From positions 619,001 to 683,000 of the forward strand of contig RCTD01000017.1 in assembly GCA_014898415.1 (NCBI GenBank): a stretch of DNA of 64,000 bases. The letters run 5' to 3'. The position numbers and the translations under genes are program-made. The notes under the pieces are model-generated. The model was not told where the DNA came from. It was given only the letters and a program-made list of their open reading frames with translations, and did not search any database. This document shows positions 61,431 through 64,000 of the stretch, in pieces. How positions within the stretch are numbered: the stretch's first letter is position 1; each line of letters opens with the position of its first letter. This DNA is from Stromatinia cepivora. Its lineage: Eukaryota; Ascomycota; Leotiomycetes; Helotiales; Sclerotiniaceae.

Positions 61431-62197
61431 TTCAATTGGCCAGTGTGTTCAATTGGCAGGGAAACTCTTCTAATTCAATAATAAAAGTGTATGGGTTCGT
61501 AAATCTATTCTATGTTGTTATATCGAAACTATTTGAAAAGATTAAATTACATTAAGATTATCTAGTATGCACAAAATTATTTCATGGTATTTGAAATAAT
61601 GAATAATATATTTCCGAAAATGAGGAAATTATTTTTGAATTTTTTGTGTCTTTGCATATTTCAAGCATCTTGTCCGGATTACAGCAGATCCTACGATCTT
61701 CTCCACACCATCCAGACCTACCCCAACAGAAAAAGAAACTTTAACATCAATGCACTGCGCAACCAACAGAAGAAAGCTTAAGGATTTCAGAATCCTGCTC
61801 GTATTGGCTCCTGAAGTATATGAAAATAGATATAGATATATGATATAAAATACCTAGGTAGGTAGATAAATTGACGAACTGAAGAATGAAAACTTTTACG
61901 GGGGGGTAGATTAAAATTTAGCAGTGAGGATAGATAATACTTACATTGCTGTAGTGGTAATGTAAATCATCATGCTAATTTTCACTATCATTATCATCAC
62001 TATCCTCGTATACATCATCATCTCCTTATGCTTCCACATCATTATCGTTTCTCCTCCTCTCCTAGCTTTCCACACCCTTGGCATGTACCGCCCCGCACAA
62101 CCGCTATCCCATCACTCACACCTCCATGAATAAATATACTTAAGATACTCCTTGCCTCACTCTATCAAACTATCTTCAAATGCGGCTTTTTATACAT

Positions 62198-62198
<1 letters not shown>

Positions 62199-62235
<37 letters not shown>
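62199..62235. repeat. 37-base T homopolymer
   Basis: An uninterrupted T run. Its length may vary between reads or strains. Confidence 0.85.
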
Positions 62236-62386
62236 CAAATCTGGTGTCAAGACAAATCAAGCGAAATAGAGTGAAGTGGAGTGGAGTTAACCCCTGGTAT
62301 AAGCGATGTGGGGTATGATGAATACATACCTCCCCCCTTTTTTGGTAAGAGTACTATCTAGATGTGAGAAATGAGCTGCGATGAAA

Positions 62387-62512
62387 GGGAAATGGGAAAT
62401 GGGAAATGGGAAATGGGAAATGGGAAATGGGAAATGGGAAATGGGAAATGGGAAATGGGAAATGGGAAATGGGAAATGGGAAATGGGAAATGGGAAATGG
62501 GAAATGGGAAAT
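62387..62512. repeat. Perfect 18-copy GGGAAAT array
   Basis: 126 bp made of exactly 18 identical 7-bp units. The unit resembles but does not match fungal telomere repeat TTAGGG. The array is downstream of the TLG2-type gene. Confidence 0.95.
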
Positions 62513-62931
62513 GAGATAGAACAGTGGGACGTGGATAGAGTAAAGAAATATAATGATAGAACTGCGATTTTAGGTGGTGGGAGTGGATGTGGATGTGGAT
62601 GTGGTAGTTTGAGGTTTTTAGAAAAAAGGGAATAGAGACTCGAGCGGAAAGAAGTGCTTTGATTGTGTGCGAGATATAGTATCCGTTGATAATGCACCCA
62701 TTGATGCGGCACTCCTCAGTAACTTTGGAAAATACAGGGACGAGGGTATGATATGGTGATGATGTTACAATACCGTTTTAGGAATTGGGGTTTGTGTGTG
62801 TTGGACATATATCATTCACATGTGAGCCATAATACAACAGTTCACGCATCCGAAACAGGGACCACACCTTGCAAACCATTCACGATTTTACACCAAAAAC
62901 ATGCAATTCATCTTGAAAAAATGTCTCATTA

Positions 62932-64000
62932 TTAGGGTGGTGATGGTGGTGGCACACTTTCATCTATCTCTCCTCTATGCTTCTTTGGTTTTACCAACAG
63001 CAAAATAAACATGCCTACAACTAGTAGGATTAATAACAAAATAATTCGTCTCTTCGTTCCTCGTCTTTGGTATCCGCTCGCAACTTTCAATTCCACATTT
63101 GCAGCCTTAACATCTACTGCCATCCTCTCCACATTATAATCTATACGATCCAACATTGTTCCTTGATCTATAATCATAGTTTGCAGTTCTTTGAATATGT
63201 CGGCGAGTTCGATGATACCTTGTGCGATATCATTAATTTCACTTTCTCGTTGCATGATGGCTGCATCGTTGGAGGTGAGTTGCTTTTGGGAGGTTTGCTG
63301 GAGGGTTGCTTGGGAGAAAGATTTATCGGCGTCGGATTCCATGATGGAGGGGTCGATGTAATTACTGTAAAGAGGGGTAGATGTTCGTTCGATTGGTACA
63401 TTCATACCTCCTAAGCCTCGTAACTCTGATACTGGTCAGTATAGCTTCTTTAAGATCTTATCATGGCAACGAAATCAATCATCATAGAAATATGAAACTC
63501 ACTCTTTAAATAATTACTTTGCTTCTTCCTAAATCCTGCACTTGCCTCTTGTACTCTCGATGCAAGTGAAATTTGGATATTTTTCGCCATCGTTTCTTCC
63601 CCTTTACTTATTCCTCCTTGATGCCGCGAATCACGAACTATTTGTTCTACTTTTTGAATTGCCCTCTGACAATCGTGAAATCCCTTGGTAATTTGTTGTG
63701 TCAACAATTCAATCTCCCTTTCTTCCTTCTTCTTGACCTCTTCATCATCGAATCCTGGAAGTACATGCTTTTGATGCAGTTTCTCTAATTTTTGACTCTT
63801 GTTTGCGATATCCGTAAGGTATTCTGTAACTTCATCGCTGATATCTGCCCATCTCGGTGGTAATAAATCCATTTCTATTATCGCATCCCCATCATCTTCG
63901 AATGCGCCAGCGGACATAAGTCCTCTGCGTTCCTCTGAAGCCCCCCCAATACTATCTGAATATCCATTTCCGGAAGCACTGGAATATTTCGGTTTCTTTG
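62932..64000 (-). CDS. TLG2: t-SNARE TLG2 (syntaxin-16 type), 5' end outside the window
   Basis: The visible part has two exons: from the window edge to 63503, and 63425-62932; the intron is 77 nt, with the join giving NYLKKLRGLGG. Tlg2 is the Qa-SNARE of the trans-Golgi network/endosome, acting with Tlg1, Vti1 and Snc2 and regulated by Vps45. An N-terminal helical bundle is seen (LPPRWADISDEVTEYLTDI, LEKLHQKHVLPGFDDEE, IELLTQQITKGFHDCQRAIQ). The SNARE motif runs MQRESEINDIAQGIIELADI and FKELQTMIIDQGTMLDRIDY, with the central Gln in FKELQ. The membrane anchor is IILLLILLVVGMFILLLV, followed by a short lumenal tail. The frame is open to base 64000, so the start codon lies beyond. Confidence 0.93.

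Larger units (their letters stand above)
60268..62931. other. Repeat-bearing gene-free region
   Basis: It contains the in-frame extension after the stop of the 59287 gene, the small inverted and tandem repeats near 61.0-61.4 kb, a T homopolymer and the GGGAAAT array. No gene is supported. Confidence 0.5.

Noticed and set aside
62387..62512. CRISPR array or internal telomere repeat
   Set aside because: There are no spacers, and the unit GGGAAAT is not the TTAGGG telomere repeat; the genome is eukaryotic.
62287..62712. Frames with repeated PFPISHF or KWEMGNG text on both strands
   Set aside because: They are translations of the GGGAAAT array with no flanking coding signal.

Overview
The window looks like nuclear DNA of a filamentous ascomycete (Pezizomycotina). 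Most genes are split by introns of about 48-70 nt with GT..AG ends and CTAAC/CTAAT-like branch sites. The conserved genes are fungal or general eukaryotic (SYF2, COQ11, YAF9, MDM34, IPK1, TLG2). The repeat-rich left end carries transition-only mutations typical of repeat-induced point mutation (RIP). A Leotiomycete, perhaps Sclerotiniaceae-like, is my best guess from the overall flavour, but this is inference only. All gene models were built by hand from reading frames and splice signals; most spliced models add up to an exact multiple of three.

1-28.3 kb is the accessory half. 1.1-4.2 kb holds three mobile elements nested one inside the other, each with its own intact target-site duplication: a MULE-like TIR element, a hAT-like MITE inside it, and a Gag-only LTR retrotransposon inside that. 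At 4.5-8.1 kb is a decayed member of a fungal family of unknown function. A second hAT-like MITE lies at 8.3-8.7 kb and a DUF6536-type membrane protein at 10-12.9 kb. From 17.5 to 28.3 kb there are two copies of a head-to-head gene pair: a coiled-coil protein on the minus strand and a DUF6590-type protein on the plus strand. The copies are separated by a MITE of another family, whose second copy is at 54.3 kb.

30.6-53.7 kb is the core half, with small intron-containing housekeeping genes: an unrecognised conserved-looking protein, SYF2 (splicing), COQ11 (coenzyme Q), YAF9 (chromatin), MDM34 (ER-mitochondria tether), IPK1 (inositol phosphates), an 809-residue disordered RGG-repeat protein, a C2H2 zinc-finger protein, an equilibrative nucleoside transporter and a Ppn2-like metallophosphoesterase. 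Two neighbour arrangements may share control regions: the unrecognised gene/SYF2 and COQ11/YAF9 are divergent with gaps under 400 bp.

53.7-62.9 kb is gene-poor, with one lineage-specific-looking gene (59.3-60.3 kb), homopolymer tracts, a perfect 18-copy 7-bp repeat and small inverted and tandem repeats. The right edge holds the 3' part of a TLG2-type SNARE gene that runs off the window. No rRNA, tRNA or CRISPR array was recognised.
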